Shown one piece after another: positions 8,670 to 18,617 of a DNA stretch of 48,986 nt. Numbering within the stretch: position 1 is the stretch's first letter; the number at the start of each line of letters is the position of its first letter. A program made the position numbers and the translations under genes. The notes below the pieces were generated by a model that saw only the letters and a list, made by a program, of their open reading frames with translations, did not search any database and had not been told where the DNA came from. This stretch comes from Burkholderiaceae bacterium. GTDB lineage: Bacteria > Pseudomonadota > Gammaproteobacteria > Burkholderiales > Burkholderiaceae_B. The stretch lies in contig JADZBO010000154.1 in assembly GCA_020851995.1 (NCBI GenBank), positions 1 to 48,986 of the forward strand, read 5' to 3'.

Positions 8670-9340
8670 CGCATCAACCTCTGCTCGAATGCATTGAAGT
8701 CGAAACCGGTTCGAACCCGACCCACGCGGTCATCTGGCTGCACGGGCTGGGTGCGGACGGCAACGATTTCGCGCCGATCGTGCCCGAGCTTCGTCTGCCG
8801 GCGGGCAGGTCGGTTCGGTTCGTCTTTCCCCACGCACCGGTTCAGCCGGTCACGATCAATGGCGGGATGGCGATGCGCTCGTGGTACGACATCCTCGTAC
8901 CCAACCTGGTGCGGATGGAGGACGACCGCGGCATCCGCGAATCTGAGCAGGCGGTTCTCGCGCTGATCCGCCGCGAAAATGACCGCGGCATCCCGAGCGC
9001 CAACATTGTGCTCGCCGGATTTTCGCAGGGTTGCGCGATGACCCTGCACACGGGGCTGCGCGCCACTGAAAAACTGGCCGGTCTGATGGCGCTTTCCGGC
9101 TACCTGCCTCTGGCTGACCTGGCAGCGACCGAGCGCAACCCGGCGAACGCATCCACGCCGATCTTCCTGGCGCATGGGCTTTACGATCCAGTCGTGACGA
9201 TCGACCGTGCCCAGGCGTCACTCGACCGATTAAAAGCGCTGGGATATCAGGTCGAATGGCACACCTACCCGATGCCCCACTCAGTCTGCCCCCAGGAAAT
9301 CCAGGATATTTCGGCCTTTTTGTCGAAAGTGCTCGCCTGA
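8666..9340 (+). CDS. Carboxylesterase / phospholipase family alpha/beta hydrolase
   Basis: 224 residues. Catalytic triad visible: Ser120 in GFSQG, Asp174 in HGLYDPVV and His205 in [20 protein letters not shown] forms the oxyanion region, and [20 protein letters not shown] is typical of the acyl-protein thioesterase-like family (Pseudomonas carboxylesterase II type). The enzyme is probably cytosolic, as no signal peptide is seen. It hydrolyses short- to medium-chain esters or thioesters; the real substrate is unknown. It is translationally coupled to darP by an ATGA overlap. Confidence 0.93.
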   Translation: MTHQPLLECIEVETGSNPTHAVIWLHGLGADGNDFAPIVPELRLPAGRSVRFVFPHAPVQPVTINGGMAMRSWYDILVPNLVRMEDDRGIRESEQAVLALIRRENDRGIPSANIVLAGFSQGCAMTLHTGLRATEKLAGLMALSGYLPLADLAATERNPANASTPIFLAHGLYDPVVTIDRAQASLDRLKALGYQVEWHTYPMPHSVCPQEIQDISAFLSKVLA

Positions 9341-9400
9341 AGTGATGCACGGCTGAGCATGCCGGGCTCTCCGGCTTGCCCGGGTTATGTGGGCTGGCAG

Positions 9401-11854
9401 TTAATGGCCTCGCGGCAACGCCATCCAGACTTTGCGCATGGCGGGGTCTTCGGGGTCCGGATCGTTGGTAAAGCCCAGCCATGTCATCAGACTCAGCATC
9501 GGCTGGTTGGATCCGATCACCATGCCGTCGATGTACTCCAACCCTTGCTCGGTGGCGGCATCGATGAGCTTGTTCATGAGTTTGGCGCCCAGGCCGCGTC
9601 GCTGCCAGTCGTCGCCGATCACCAGTGCGTACTCTGCACCGCGTCCATCCGGGTTGCGCAGGTAGTGCGCCAGCCCGATGATCGCCTCAATCGAGTGCCC
9701 GCGATTCGCCGGGTTAGGGATGCGCGTCGTCGCCACCAGCGCCAGTTCCCGGTGATAGTCGATCTGGGTGTAGCGCGCCAGCATGCGCGGGGTGAGTTCC
9801 CGCATCATCGACACAAAGCGCATGTAACGCGAACGCTCAGACAGACACCGGATGAACTCCTGCAACGCTGCCGCGTCCTCAGGCCGGATCGGCCGTAAAG
9901 TCCAGTCGCGACCGTCCGCGAACGTGAGTTCCTGTACCCACCGGGTTGGGTAAGGATGAATCGCCATGTGCGGATAACCGGCCGACTGCGGCGAGTAACC
10001 CTGCGGTGTCATATGCAGCGTGATCTGCACCTGCTGCGCACTCAGGCCCTGCGCATCGGCGAACAGGGGATCGATCCGTACCTCTTCAATATCCGGAATC
10101 TCGGCCGCGATTGTCGAGAGCCGCTCAAGACAAACCAGCAGTGCGTCGTAGGCCTGAGGCAACACCTGGCCGGCAAGGCACTTGCGCCAGATCACGGTGC
10201 GCTCGACCAGGCGACCCGCCAGAAAATGGTTCAGGGGCGCCAGATCCATGCCGCCCTCGGCACCCTGGAGGCTTGCCGCGGCACCGCCCACGCCGAACCG
10301 GACAATCGGCCCGAACCGCCGGTCGGTGAACAGACCCATGGCCATTGGCACCATGCCATCGGGGTCTCGTAGCGCCCCACCGGAGGGTAGCAGCAACGGG
10401 AGTCGAAATGCGTCAAGCATCGCGCGACTTTCATCCGGCGTCAGGCGAATGCGCCCTTCGGCACGCGCGCCGACGATCAGGCTAAGGGCCTGGGCAATAT
10501 CCGGTGGATCGGCATCGGGATCCCGCGTTTGCATTTGCAGCAGTAACTGCTGGTTGTAATGATGCGTCGCCAGAAAGCCAAACGCACTGGCAGCTGACTC
10601 CGGCGTGCGAAATGCGGGGGTGCCCGCGTCATCGAGCCGACGACGCAAACCACGCACACTGGCATCGCCGAGAAAGCAGGTAAGGACTGGCTTGCGGGCT
10701 TTCGGCGCGATGACGGCCAGCTCGTCAGCAACAGGCTCGAGATCGGCGCGCACATCGGGTGAAATCAGCACCAGCACGCCATCGACTGCCGGATCGTCCA
10801 GCAAGCAAGTCAGAAGTTCTCGCGTGAGCAGCGGGTTCAGTGGCTGGTGCGTAATGACCGGATTCGCGGTGACCGCGCCAGGCTCCAGCAATTTACCCAG
10901 CACCCGGCGCGAGACGCCCGACAAATCGGCCCTGGCGGCCGGGACGATCGAGCCGATCACATCGAGCGCAAGTTGTGGCGGACCGTAGCCGTTGGAGAGC
11001 ACGGCAAGGCGATTTCCCTTGGGCCGGCGGGCGTAGCCAAGAACCTTGATCGCACCGAACACCTGCACAAAATAGCGCACCCGCACGGCTCCGGCACGAC
11101 GCAGCGCGGCGTCGAATGCAGCATCCGCATCGGGGGAATCGTTCGAGCGACCCGCTTTGAGCACGATCACGGGCTTGACACTGGCCGCCGCGCGCAGTGC
11201 GCTGATGAACTCGCGGGCAAAGCCGATCTCCTCAAGACACAGCACGATGCTGTCGGTCCGGGGATCGGTGGCGAGAAAGTCCAGCACATCGGGCAACCGC
11301 GTGACCGATTGGTTGCCCAGCGCAACCACGGTGGAAAATCCGACGTGCGCGTCGTCTGCCCAATCCATCACCGCCGCGACAAGCGAGCGGAACTGCGCAA
11401 CCAGCGCCACGCGGCCGCTTCGCGTAAGCAATGGATGCTGGCTCAGGTTGAGACCAGCATGGGGCCTTTGCACACCAAAGGCGTTCGGGCCCACCATTGC
11501 GCAGCCATTTTCCTGCGCCCAGGCACGACAGAGTTCATGCGTTTCATCCGGGTGCGCATCGACCACATCGTGGGCCAACAGAATCACAGCGAGCGGTCGC
11601 ACCGCGCTCAGTGTGCGCAGCGTATCGGGCAAGGCCTGGGGTGGCATGCAAATCAGCGCAAGATCCAGTCGCGCCCCCGTCTTGAGGCCATTCAGCGCCT
11701 CGGGCAGCACAAAAGGCTCGCCCGGCTGGCATTCGATTCGGGTGGTACGCGCAGCCATTGCCGGGGGAATGGCTTCGCCCATCGGTATGGGCCGGTCGCC
11801 GAGGATCAGCAGTGACCTGGGATCAAAAAGAGGGGCTAAGGTGTGGCGCGGCAT
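9401..11854 (-). CDS. Pat-like bifunctional acyl-CoA synthetase-homology / GNAT acetyltransferase
   Basis: 817 residues from the ATG at 11854 ([19 protein letters not shown]), which aligns with the start of E. coli PatZ; a TTG start 18 bp upstream is possible. The order is a CoA-binding domain (1-130), succinyl-CoA-ligase-like domains (about 135-440), an ATP-grasp remnant (about 450-640, with [21 protein letters not shown]) and a GNAT domain (about 650-805). The GNAT domain has the acetyl-CoA loop [12 protein letters not shown]. PatZ-type enzymes acetylate lysines on metabolic proteins such as acetyl-CoA synthetase. The protein is about 70 residues shorter than PatZ, and the missing part lies in the ATP-grasp region (see findings). 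It is transcribed away from gltX. Confidence 0.88.
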   Translation of the reverse strand: MPRHTLAPLFDPRSLLILGDRPIPMGEAIPPAMAARTTRIECQPGEPFVLPEALNGLKTGARLDLALICMPPQALPDTLRTLSAVRPLAVILLAHDVVDAHPDETHELCRAWAQENGCAMVGPNAFGVQRPHAGLNLSQHPLLTRSGRVALVAQFRSLVAAVMDWADDAHVGFSTVVALGNQSVTRLPDVLDFLATDPRTDSIVLCLEEIGFAREFISALRAAASVKPVIVLKAGRSNDSPDADAAFDAALRRAGAVRVRYFVQVFGAIKVLGYARRPKGNRLAVLSNGYGPPQLALDVIGSIVPAARADLSGVSRRVLGKLLEPGAVTANPVITHQPLNPLLTRELLTCLLDDPAVDGVLVLISPDVRADLEPVADELAVIAPKARKPVLTCFLGDASVRGLRRRLDDAGTPAFRTPESAASAFGFLATHHYNQQLLLQMQTRDPDADPPDIAQALSLIVGARAEGRIRLTPDESRAMLDAFRLPLLLPSGGALRDPDGMVPMAMGLFTDRRFGPIVRFGVGGAAASLQGAEGGMDLAPLNHFLAGRLVERTVIWRKCLAGQVLPQAYDALLVCLERLSTIAAEIPDIEEVRIDPLFADAQGLSAQQVQITLHMTPQGYSPQSAGYPHMAIHPYPTRWVQELTFADGRDWTLRPIRPEDAAALQEFIRCLSERSRYMRFVSMMRELTPRMLARYTQIDYHRELALVATTRIPNPANRGHSIEAIIGLAHYLRNPDGRGAEYALVIGDDWQRRGLGAKLMNKLIDAATEQGLEYIDGMVIGSNQPMLSLMTWLGFTNDPDPEDPAMRKVWMALPRGH

Positions 11855-11906
11855 GCCGGGTGGCGCTCTCAACTAAAATGCATTCAGCCTAACAATACCT
11901 CCATAT

Positions 11907-11922
11907 CAAGACATTCGTCTTG
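11907..11922. repeat. Small palindrome in the Pat-gltX divergent gap
   Basis: CAAGAC, loop ATTC, GTCTTG: a 6-bp perfect stem 22 bp before the gltX start. The 90-bp gap between the divergent genes also contains TAAAAT (11874-11879), a possible -10 for gltX without a convincing -35. The palindrome could be an operator or an RNA hairpin; nothing decides between them. Confidence 0.3.
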
Positions 11923-11944
11923 CAATTCATCAGCGATGCGGCAA

Positions 11945-13348
11945 ATGACATTGAAATCCACACCGGTGCGCACACGGTTCGCACCTTCCCCAACCGGCTT
12001 CCTGCATCTGGGTGGCGCACGCACCGCGCTTTTCTCCTGGGCGTTTGCGCGGCACTTCGGCGGCACCTTCATCCTGCGCATTGAAGATACCGACCTCGAA
12101 CGCTCGACCCCCGAGGCGGTGCAGGCCATCCTCGACGGGATGGCGTGGCTGGGCCTCACTCCGGACGAGGGTCCCTTCTATCAGATGCAGCACATGGACC
12201 GCTATCGCGAAGTGGTCGCCGGCATGCTCGCCGAGGGGACGGCCTACTATTGTTACAGCACGCCGGATGAGGTCGAAGCCATGCGCGAACGTGCACGGGC
12301 TCTGGGGCTCAAGCCGCGCTACGATGGCACGTGGCGGCCCGAGCCTGGTAAAACGCTGCCACCGGTGCCCGAGGGACGCAAACCCGTGGTGCGGTTTCGC
12401 AGCCCGCGCGACGGCGTGACTGCCTGGACGGATCTGGTCAAAGGGCAGATTTCCTTTGATAACAGCGAGTTGGACGATCTGGTCATTGCTCGGCCCGACG
12501 GCACTCCAACGTACAACTTCTGCGTGGTCGTGGATGACTGGGATATGCGGATCACGCACGTGCTGCGCGGCGACGATCATGTCAACAATACGCCGCGTCA
12601 GATCACGATTCTCAGGGCGCTTGGCGCGCCAGTGCCTGAATACGGCCACGTTCCGATGATTCTGGGACCTGATGGCGAAAAGCTGTCAAAGCGCCACGGC
12701 GCGGTCAGCGTCATGGAATACGACCGTGACGGCTATCTGCCAGAAGCCATGATCAATTATCTGGCCCGACTCGGCTGGAGCCACGGCGATGATGAGCTTT
12801 TCTCACGCGAGCAACTGGTTGCCTGGTTTGATCCCGGACATCTGTCGAAATCCGCAGCGCAGTGGGATCCCAAGAAACTGAATTGGGTGAACGCGCACTA
12901 CATCAAGCAATCCGACGACGCCAGGCTCGCTGCCGAGATTGCGCCCCGCGTGATATCGCGTGGCGGTGACCCCGTCGCTGCGGATCTGGTGCGTGTCGTT
13001 CACCTGCTCAAGGATCGCGCCGAGACGCTCGAACAACTCGCCGACGGCGCGATGCTGTTCTGCGGTCGGTTTGACGGCCCGGCGGCGGACCTGGCCAGCC
13101 AGCACCTCACCGTGCCTGCCCGCAACGCGCTCGCGGCCTTTGCCACGGGTGCCGCGGGCATTGACTGGACCCGTGAGTCGATCTCCGGGCTGATCAAAGC
13201 GGTGCTTGCGGAGCACGGCCTGAAAATGCCGCAGTTGGCCATCCCGCTTCGGGTTGCCGTGGCAGGCACCACGCAGACACCCGCAATTGACGCGGTACTG
13301 GAAATTCTCGGTCGCGAGAAGGTGCTCGCGCGGTTGGCTGTCGCCTAG
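11945..13348 (+). CDS. gltX: Glutamyl-tRNA synthetase
   Basis: 467 residues from the ATG at 11945 ([18 protein letters not shown]). An ATG nine bases upstream is an alternative, and neither has a strong ribosome-binding site. [13 protein letters not shown] (12-24) is the HIGH-type ATP motif and EKLSKRHG (Lys246-Arg250) is the KMSKS-type loop. Class I glutamyl-specific blocks [10 protein letters not shown] and [14 protein letters not shown] are present. The C-terminal anticodon-binding helical domain runs from about residue 330 to the end. It charges tRNA-Glu for translation and for the C5 haem pathway, which matters because hemL is also in this window. It meets the lipoprotein gene tail to tail with only 2 bp between stops. 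Confidence 0.98.
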   Translation: MTLKSTPVRTRFAPSPTGFLHLGGARTALFSWAFARHFGGTFILRIEDTDLERSTPEAVQAILDGMAWLGLTPDEGPFYQMQHMDRYREVVAGMLAEGTAYYCYSTPDEVEAMRERARALGLKPRYDGTWRPEPGKTLPPVPEGRKPVVRFRSPRDGVTAWTDLVKGQISFDNSELDDLVIARPDGTPTYNFCVVVDDWDMRITHVLRGDDHVNNTPRQITILRALGAPVPEYGHVPMILGPDGEKLSKRHGAVSVMEYDRDGYLPEAMINYLARLGWSHGDDELFSREQLVAWFDPGHLSKSAAQWDPKKLNWVNAHYIKQSDDARLAAEIAPRVISRGGDPVAADLVRVVHLLKDRAETLEQLADGAMLFCGRFDGPAADLASQHLTVPARNALAAFATGAAGIDWTRESISGLIKAVLAEHGLKMPQLAIPLRVAVAGTTQTPAIDAVLEILGREKVLARLAVA

Positions 13349-13350
13349 CG

Positions 13351-13854
13351 CTACTGCAGCTTGAAGCCGACCGGCATGCGCTTAGCCAGGACCACCTTAC
13401 TCCCCGGGCGGTCTTCTCTGTAGAGCAAACGCGTGGCGTCAACCTTGTCGACCACGTACGCCGCCGTGTAGATCGGATCGTTGAAGTCGATCAGTTCCCC
13501 GTTTGAGCGGCTGACCTTCGTCACGAGTTTGCCCTGGTCAGAGTGCCAGCATCCGGTTTCGCGCAACTCAGAGCGAATGTTGCGCCCCTGCTTGACTCGG
13601 GTGGTCTGGCGCATCCGTCCGTCCGCGTCCAGCGTCAGCAGCGACTGTATCTCTCCCGCAACACCCGCCTGCTTGCGCACAACGTACCAGTTACCCACCA
13701 TCAGGTTACTGGACGCGGCCGGTGCGCATGTCGGCTCGACCGCGCCAGCTGGCGCCGCGATCACCGGGGCATCGGCCGGACGCGGCGCGCCGCAACCTGA
13801 CAGCGCCGCAACCAGCACACAAGCCAAGGACACTACCGCACAACGCTTGAACAT
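13351..13854 (-). CDS. Uncharacterised lipoprotein
   Basis: 167 residues from the ATG at 13854, selected because GGAG lies five bases upstream and because it puts a proper lipoprotein signal at the N-terminus. That signal is MFKRCAVVSLACVLVAALSGC, read as two parts: a basic start, and a lipobox LSGC with Cys21. The mature part is Ala/Pro-rich to about residue 55. A compact beta-rich domain follows (VGNWYVV, LLTLDADGRMRQTTR, GCWHSDQGKLVTKV, RLLYRED), which reads like a small lipocalin or stress-induced lipoprotein barrel, but I do not recognise a family. The protein is probably membrane-anchored in the periplasm. Confidence 0.75.
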   Translation of the reverse strand: MFKRCAVVSLACVLVAALSGCGAPRPADAPVIAAPAGAVEPTCAPAASSNLMVGNWYVVRKQAGVAGEIQSLLTLDADGRMRQTTRVKQGRNIRSELRETGCWHSDQGKLVTKVSRSNGELIDFNDPIYTAAYVVDKVDATRLLYREDRPGSKVVLAKRMPVGFKLQ

Positions 13855-13983
13855 TCCCGCTCCGAACGAAACCAGTTCCATCACCAACCAAAAACGCGAT
13901 TCGCGTCGGCGCAAGGCCAAAGTAAAAGCGTACCGCGTCAAATCTATCCGCTCAGCTCAACATTTTCAATCACGCCGTGAATG

Positions 13984-14006
13984 GCGAACGCAAAATTTGC
14001 GTTCGC
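13984..14006. repeat. Perfect 11-bp-arm palindrome between lipoprotein gene and nrdA
   Basis: GCGAACGCAAA (13984-13994), one central A, then the exact complement (13996-14006). It sits 130 bp upstream of the lipoprotein start and 102 bp before the first NrdR box, in a 420-bp divergent gap. It lacks a T-run, so it does not look like a terminator, and near-zero loop length favours a protein-binding dyad. The flanking bases do not pair. Confidence 0.6.
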
Positions 14007-14107
14007 GCAACACCCAAGACCATACGGTCAAAGCCGCGCGTCTGAACGCATTAGGGGTTAACGATAGCGACCGGCAAAAACTTAAAACTTGATCACCAGC
14101 GGCTCAG

Positions 14108-14154
14108 CCACTAGAATTAGTGCTTGCGCAAGAAAAAAACACCACATGTAGTGG
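14108..14154 (+). promoter_or_regulatory. Tandem NrdR boxes over the nrdAB promoter
   Basis: Box 1 (14108-14123) reads CCACTAGAATTAGTGC and box 2 (14139-14154) reads ACACCACATGTAGTGG. Both fit the NrdR pattern CACTA-N4-TAGTG (box 2 with one mismatch), and their starts are 31 bp apart, the known spacing of paired NrdR boxes. TTGCGC (14124-14129) and TGTAGT (14147-14152), 17 bp apart, form a plausible promoter, so box 2 covers the -10. NrdR with ATP/dATP bound represses ribonucleotide reductase genes. The nrdR gene itself is not in the window. Confidence 0.8.
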
Positions 14155-14234
14155 TAAAGCTTACGGGTTGAATTCTAACGGTTCATTTCCCGACACGCCC
14201 TGAAGCTCTGGCTCAACCCCTCTTTCCATTTCCA

Positions 14235-14257
14235 GAACACGACTGAAAGCCGTGTTC
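14235..14257 (+). other. Hairpin in the nrdA leader
   Basis: GAACACG and CGTGTTC pair across a nine-base loop. The stem ends 8 bases before the AGGAG ribosome-binding site (14265-14269) of nrdA. The rest of the leader (14155-14234) shows nothing recognisable. The stem could affect nrdA translation, but no regulator is indicated. Confidence 0.35.
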
Positions 14258-14274
14258 ACTTTGCAGGAGTCAAT

Positions 14275-17187
14275 ATGCAAACATCCACCAGCTCAGCACC
14301 GCGACAAGAGGCCACCCCTCCCCTCGTTTCACAGGCCCTCCCCGTCACTGAGAACGCGTGGACGCACTACCATATCATTCGCCGCAACGGATCCGTGGTG
14401 AACTTCGAGCCGAGCAAAATCGGCATCGCGCTGACCAAAGCCTTTCTGGCGGTCAACGGCGGCCAGGGCGCGGCATCGGCACGTGTTCGCGAAATCGTCG
14501 ATTCACTGACGCATCAAGTCGTCGCGGCATTGATGCGCAGTCGTCCCAACGGCGGCACTTTCCACATTGAAGATGTTCAGGATGCCGTCGAGCTTGCGCT
14601 CATGCGCTCAGGGCAGCACGATGTCGCCCGCTCGTACGTGCTGTACCGCGAGCGCCGCGCTCAGGAGCGCGCACGCGCCAACGTCGATCAGACGCCTCCC
14701 GCCGCATCGGCTTTGCACGTCACCGAAGGCGGAATCCGCAAGCCGCTGGACCTCGCCAAGCTTCAGGCGACAATTGAGTCAGCAGGCCAGGATCTGGGTG
14801 AATTCGTCGACAGCGCCGCGATTCTTAAAGAAACACTCAAGAATCTCTACGACGGCATTCCGGTCGAGGAAGTCTACAAATCGGCGATCCTGTCAGCGCG
14901 CGCGCTGGTCGAAAAGGATCCGGCTTACAGCCAGGTGACCGCGCGTCTGTTGCTGCACACGATCCGCAAGGAAGTGCTCGGCGAAGACGTGTCGCAGGAA
15001 CAAATGCTCACAGCCTACGCCAACTATTTTCCCCGCTTCATCAAGCGCGGCGTTGAGGGTGGTCTCCTCAATTCGGAACTCTCACGCTACGACCTGCCGC
15101 GTCTGGCGAAGGCGCTGGACGCCACGCGGGATCTGAAATTCGACTACCTTGGCCTGCAAACACTGTACGACCGTTACTTCCTGCACCTGCGGGGTCAGCG
15201 CATCGAATTGCCGCAAGTCTTTTTCATGCGCGTCGCCATGGGTCTGGCGCTCAATGAAATCGACCGTGAAGCGCGCGCCATCGAGTTCTACCAGATCCTG
15301 TCCTCGTTCGACTTCATGAGCTCGACGCCGACGTTGTTCAACGCCGGTACGCTGCACTCGCAGCTGTCATCGTGCTACCTCTCGACCGTGCAAGACGATC
15401 TGGACAGCATTTACGAAGCGATCAAGGAAAACGCGCTGCTGGCCAAGTATGCGGGTGGCCTTGGCAACGACTGGACGCCCGTGCGCGCCCTGCGCAGCCA
15501 CATCAAGGGAACCAACGGCGAAAGCCAGGGCGTGGTGCCCTTCCTGAAAGTCGTCAACGACACAGCGGTGGCCGTCAATCAAGGCGGCAAGCGCAAGGGC
15601 GCGGTCTGCTGCTACCTCGAAACGTGGCACCTCGACATCGAGGAATTCCTCGAACTGCGCAAGAACACCGGTGACGAGCGTCGCCGCACGCACGACATGA
15701 ACACGGCCAACTGGATCCCTGATCTTTTCATGAAGCGCGTGCTCGAAGGCGGTGACTGGACACTGTTCTCCCCGTCGGACTGCCCGGATTTGCACGACAA
15801 GGTCGGTGATGCGTTCGAACGCGCCTACGTCGGTTACGAAGACAAGGCAGCCCGCGGCGAACTGACGCTGTTCAAGAAAATGCCGGCACTCAACCTCTGG
15901 CGCAAGATGCTGTCGATGCTGTTCGAAACCGGGCATCCTTGGATCACGTTCAAAGATCCGTGCAACATCCGCTCGCCGCAACAGCATGTGGGCGTCGTGC
16001 ACAGTTCGAACCTCTGCACCGAGATCACGCTCAATACCAACGATTCGGAAATCGCCGTCTGCAACCTGGGTTCGGTCAACCTGCTCGCACACCTCAAGCA
16101 GGCCGCCGACGGTACGCTTGCACTGGATCACGACAAACTCCAGCGCACCATCAATATCGCGATGCGCATGCTCGATAACGTCATCGACATCAACTATTAC
16201 GCGGTCGACAAGGCACGCAACTCGAACGTGCGTCACCGCCCGGTCGGCATGGGCATCATGGGTTTCCAGGATTGTCTGCACGTGATGCGCGTACCTTACG
16301 CATCGCAACAGGCCGTTGAATTCGCCGATCAGTCGATGGAAGCGGTCTGCTACTACGCATACAGTGCGTCCAGCGATCTTGCGGCCGAACGTGGTCGTTA
16401 CGCGAGCTTCGACGGCTCGCTGTGGTCGCGTGGCATTCTTCCGAAGGACTCTATCGCGCTGCTGCGCGAACACCGCGGCGGTTATGTCGAGGTCGATGAG
16501 TCGAGCACGCTCGACTGGGATCTGTTGCGCGAGCGCATCAAACGTCAGGGCATGCGCAATTCAAATTGCGTTGCGATCGCCCCAACTGCAACAATTTCCA
16601 ATATCATTGGCGTGTCTGCGTGCATCGAACCAACATATCAAAACTTGTACGTCAAATCGAACCTCTCCGGCGAGTTCACCGTGGTCAACGAACACCTCGT
16701 TCGTGACCTCAAAAAGCTTGGCCTCTGGGATGAAGTGATGGTCGCCGATCTGAAATACTTCGACGGCAGCTTGTCCCGCATCGATCGGGTTCCTGCCGAT
16801 TTGAGAGCGCTTTACGCGACTGCTTTTGAAGTCGAGCCGGCCTGGCTTGTCGAATGCGCCGCGCGGCGCCAGAAGTGGATCGATCAGGCGCAATCACTCA
16901 ACATCTACATGGCCGGCGCGTCAGGCAAGAAGCTTGATGACACCTACAAACTTGCCTGGCTTCGCGGACTCAAGACCACCTATTACCTGCGCACGCTTGG
17001 CGCGACCAGCGCAGAAAAATCGACCGGCCGCGGCGGCGAGCTCAACGCCGTCAACGTCATGGGCGCGAACTCGACCAGCGGTACTTTCGCGACGGCGCCC
17101 TCCCTGCCGGAGCCCGAAATTCTCGGAGCGGTCTGCACCATGAAGCCGGGCGATCCCGGCTTCGAAGAGTGCGAAGCCTGCCAGTAA
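14275..17187 (+). CDS. nrdA: Class Ia ribonucleotide reductase, large subunit with two ATP cones
   Basis: 970 residues against 761 in E. coli. The extra length is at the N-terminus, where two successive ATP-cone domains are visible. The first is about residues 28-125 (YHIIRRNGSVVNFEPSKIG) and the second about 142-235 (LHVTEGGIRKPLDLAKL). The catalytic barrel has SSCYLS with Cys367, NLCTEI with Cys581 and Glu583, and VCNLGSVNL with Cys596. The C-terminal CEACQ provides the mobile redox pair Cys966/Cys969. It reduces all four ribonucleoside diphosphates to deoxy forms; the cones sense ATP/dATP. An AGGAG site lies five bases before the ATG. nrdB follows 18 bp later, and two NrdR boxes lie upstream. 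Confidence 0.97.
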   Translation: MQTSTSSAPRQEATPPLVSQALPVTENAWTHYHIIRRNGSVVNFEPSKIGIALTKAFLAVNGGQGAASARVREIVDSLTHQVVAALMRSRPNGGTFHIEDVQDAVELALMRSGQHDVARSYVLYRERRAQERARANVDQTPPAASALHVTEGGIRKPLDLAKLQATIESAGQDLGEFVDSAAILKETLKNLYDGIPVEEVYKSAILSARALVEKDPAYSQVTARLLLHTIRKEVLGEDVSQEQMLTAYANYFPRFIKRGVEGGLLNSELSRYDLPRLAKALDATRDLKFDYLGLQTLYDRYFLHLRGQRIELPQVFFMRVAMGLALNEIDREARAIEFYQILSSFDFMSSTPTLFNAGTLHSQLSSCYLSTVQDDLDSIYEAIKENALLAKYAGGLGNDWTPVRALRSHIKGTNGESQGVVPFLKVVNDTAVAVNQGGKRKGAVCCYLETWHLDIEEFLELRKNTGDERRRTHDMNTANWIPDLFMKRVLEGGDWTLFSPSDCPDLHDKVGDAFERAYVGYEDKAARGELTLFKKMPALNLWRKMLSMLFETGHPWITFKDPCNIRSPQQHVGVVHSSNLCTEITLNTNDSEIAVCNLGSVNLLAHLKQAADGTLALDHDKLQRTINIAMRMLDNVIDINYYAVDKARNSNVRHRPVGMGIMGFQDCLHVMRVPYASQQAVEFADQSMEAVCYYAYSASSDLAAERGRYASFDGSLWSRGILPKDSIALLREHRGGYVEVDESSTLDWDLLRERIKRQGMRNSNCVAIAPTATISNIIGVSACIEPTYQNLYVKSNLSGEFTVVNEHLVRDLKKLGLWDEVMVADLKYFDGSLSRIDRVPADLRALYATAFEVEPAWLVECAARRQKWIDQAQSLNIYMAGASGKKLDDTYKLAWLRGLKTTYYLRTLGATSAEKSTGRGGELNAVNVMGANSTSGTFATAPSLPEPEILGAVCTMKPGDPGFEECEACQ

Positions 17188-17205
17188 CCGCAACCGGAAT
17201 ACATT

Positions 17206-18402
17206 ATGCTGACCTGGAACGACGAACCTTCAACACTGCCGGCAACGCCGGCCCGGCCCGGCATCGCGCCGGGCGTTCATCCCGTGCGCGCCGCGACGGG
17301 CGTCTTCGGTGACACCGCCCTGCCGACACCGGGCCTCACACAAGCGCCAGTCGCCGCTGCGGCAGCCACACCCGACGCCAGCCAGCAGCGCGTCAACGTG
17401 GCCGAAAAGCGCATCATCAATGGCAAGACCGATGTCAACCAACTGGTTCCCTTCAAGTACAAGTGGGCCTGGGAAAAGTACATCGCAAGTTGCGCCAACC
17501 ATTGGATGCCGCAAGAAATCAACATGTCGCGCGACATCTCGCTCTGGAAAAACCCGAACGGGCTGAGCGAAGACGAGCGTCGCATCATCAAGCGCAACCT
17601 TGGCTTCTTCGTCACGGCGGATTCTCTCGCGGCCAACAACATTGTGCTGGGCACCTATCGTCACATCACGGCTCCCGAGTGCAGGCAGTTCATGCTGCGC
17701 CAGGCCTTCGAAGAGGCGATCCACACCCACTCGTACCAGTACATCGTGGAAAGTCTGGATCTGGATGAGGGCGAAATCTTTAACGCCTATAACGAAATCC
17801 CGTCGATCCGCCAGAAGGACGAGTTCCTGATTCCCTTCATCAACGTGATCGCCGATCCGAACTTCCGGACGGGAACACCGGAAAACGATCAGGCTCTGCT
17901 GAAGTCACTCATCGTCTTTGCATGCCTGATGGAAGGTCTTTTCTTCTATGTCGGCTTCACGCAGATTCTGGCGCTGGGTCGCCAGAACAAGATGACGGGC
18001 GCAGCGGAACAATACATGTACATCCTGCGCGATGAATCCATGCACTGCAATTTCGGCATTGATCTCATCAACACCATCAAACTCGAAAACCCCCATCTCT
18101 GGACACCGGCCTTCCGTGAGGAAATCCGCGCACTGTTCAATCGGGCGGTCGAGCTTGAATACGCATACGCCGAGGACACCATGCCCCGGGGCGTGCTGGG
18201 CCTGAATGCCCCGATGTTCAAGTCATACCTGCGCTTTATTGCAAATCGCCGCTGCCAGCAAATCGGCATCGAGCCGCTCTTTGGCCAGGAAGAGAACCCA
18301 TTCCCCTGGATGGCCGAGATGATCGACCTGAAAAAGGAACGTAATTTCTTTGAAACCCGCGTGATCGAGTACCAGACTGGTGGAGCCCTTAACTGGGAGT
18401 AG
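17206..18402 (+). CDS. nrdB: Class Ia ribonucleotide reductase, small (radical) subunit
   Basis: 398 residues. An N-terminal extension of about 65 residues, rich in Ala, Pro and Thr, precedes the conserved [19 protein letters not shown]. The extension itself resembles those of other Burkholderiales NrdB proteins. [14 protein letters not shown] carries iron ligands and the probable radical Tyr177. [11 protein letters not shown] supplies further ligands. The C-terminal tail ending GGALNWE docks into NrdA. The ribosome-binding site is weak (CCGGAAT), which suggests coupling to nrdA translation. It is cotranscribed with nrdA. Confidence 0.97.
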   Translation: MLTWNDEPSTLPATPARPGIAPGVHPVRAATGVFGDTALPTPGLTQAPVAAAAATPDASQQRVNVAEKRIINGKTDVNQLVPFKYKWAWEKYIASCANHWMPQEINMSRDISLWKNPNGLSEDERRIIKRNLGFFVTADSLAANNIVLGTYRHITAPECRQFMLRQAFEEAIHTHSYQYIVESLDLDEGEIFNAYNEIPSIRQKDEFLIPFINVIADPNFRTGTPENDQALLKSLIVFACLMEGLFFYVGFTQILALGRQNKMTGAAEQYMYILRDESMHCNFGIDLINTIKLENPHLWTPAFREEIRALFNRAVELEYAYAEDTMPRGVLGLNAPMFKSYLRFIANRRCQQIGIEPLFGQEENPFPWMAEMIDLKKERNFFETRVIEYQTGGALNWE

Positions 18403-18437
18403 CAGCACTGGCAGGATCTTGACGCGCAAGTCGTATA

Positions 18438-18617
18438 CGCCAGCGGGCATCAGGCTCACGCCCGCTGGTGCCATTTGAATTGGTTCGCGCCCGCAGGCGA
18501 GAGGCAGTTCAAATGGCTGTGCCGTATTCATTAGCGCAAACCGTTGCGCTGCCGAAGTCTGGCAGAGGTTTGCGCCGATGAATAACTCGGGCGACGTGGA
18601 ATCCCATGGTGGGATTC
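18438..18617 (+). other. Run of four stem-loops between nrdB and the histone-like gene
   Basis: No gene fits in 18403-18665. I see four stems. A: CCAGCGGGC/GCCCGCTGG (18440-18468). B: CCATTTGAA/TTCAAATGG (18471-18516, long loop). C: GCGCAAACC/GGTTTGCGC with an inner CTGCC/GGCAG (18534-18575). D: GAATCCCA/TGGGATTC (18599-18617). In C the 5' arm can also form a local GCGCAA-ACCG-TTGCGC hairpin (18534-18549), excluding the long stem. None ends in a T-run. It may be the 5' leader of the histone gene, an attenuator, or a processed small RNA. No known riboswitch motif was recognised. Confidence 0.5.

Noticed and set aside
15367-16473. Long minus-strand open frame inside nrdA
   Set aside because: GC-rich codon-position shadow of nrdA; no recognisable domain and no ribosome-binding site.
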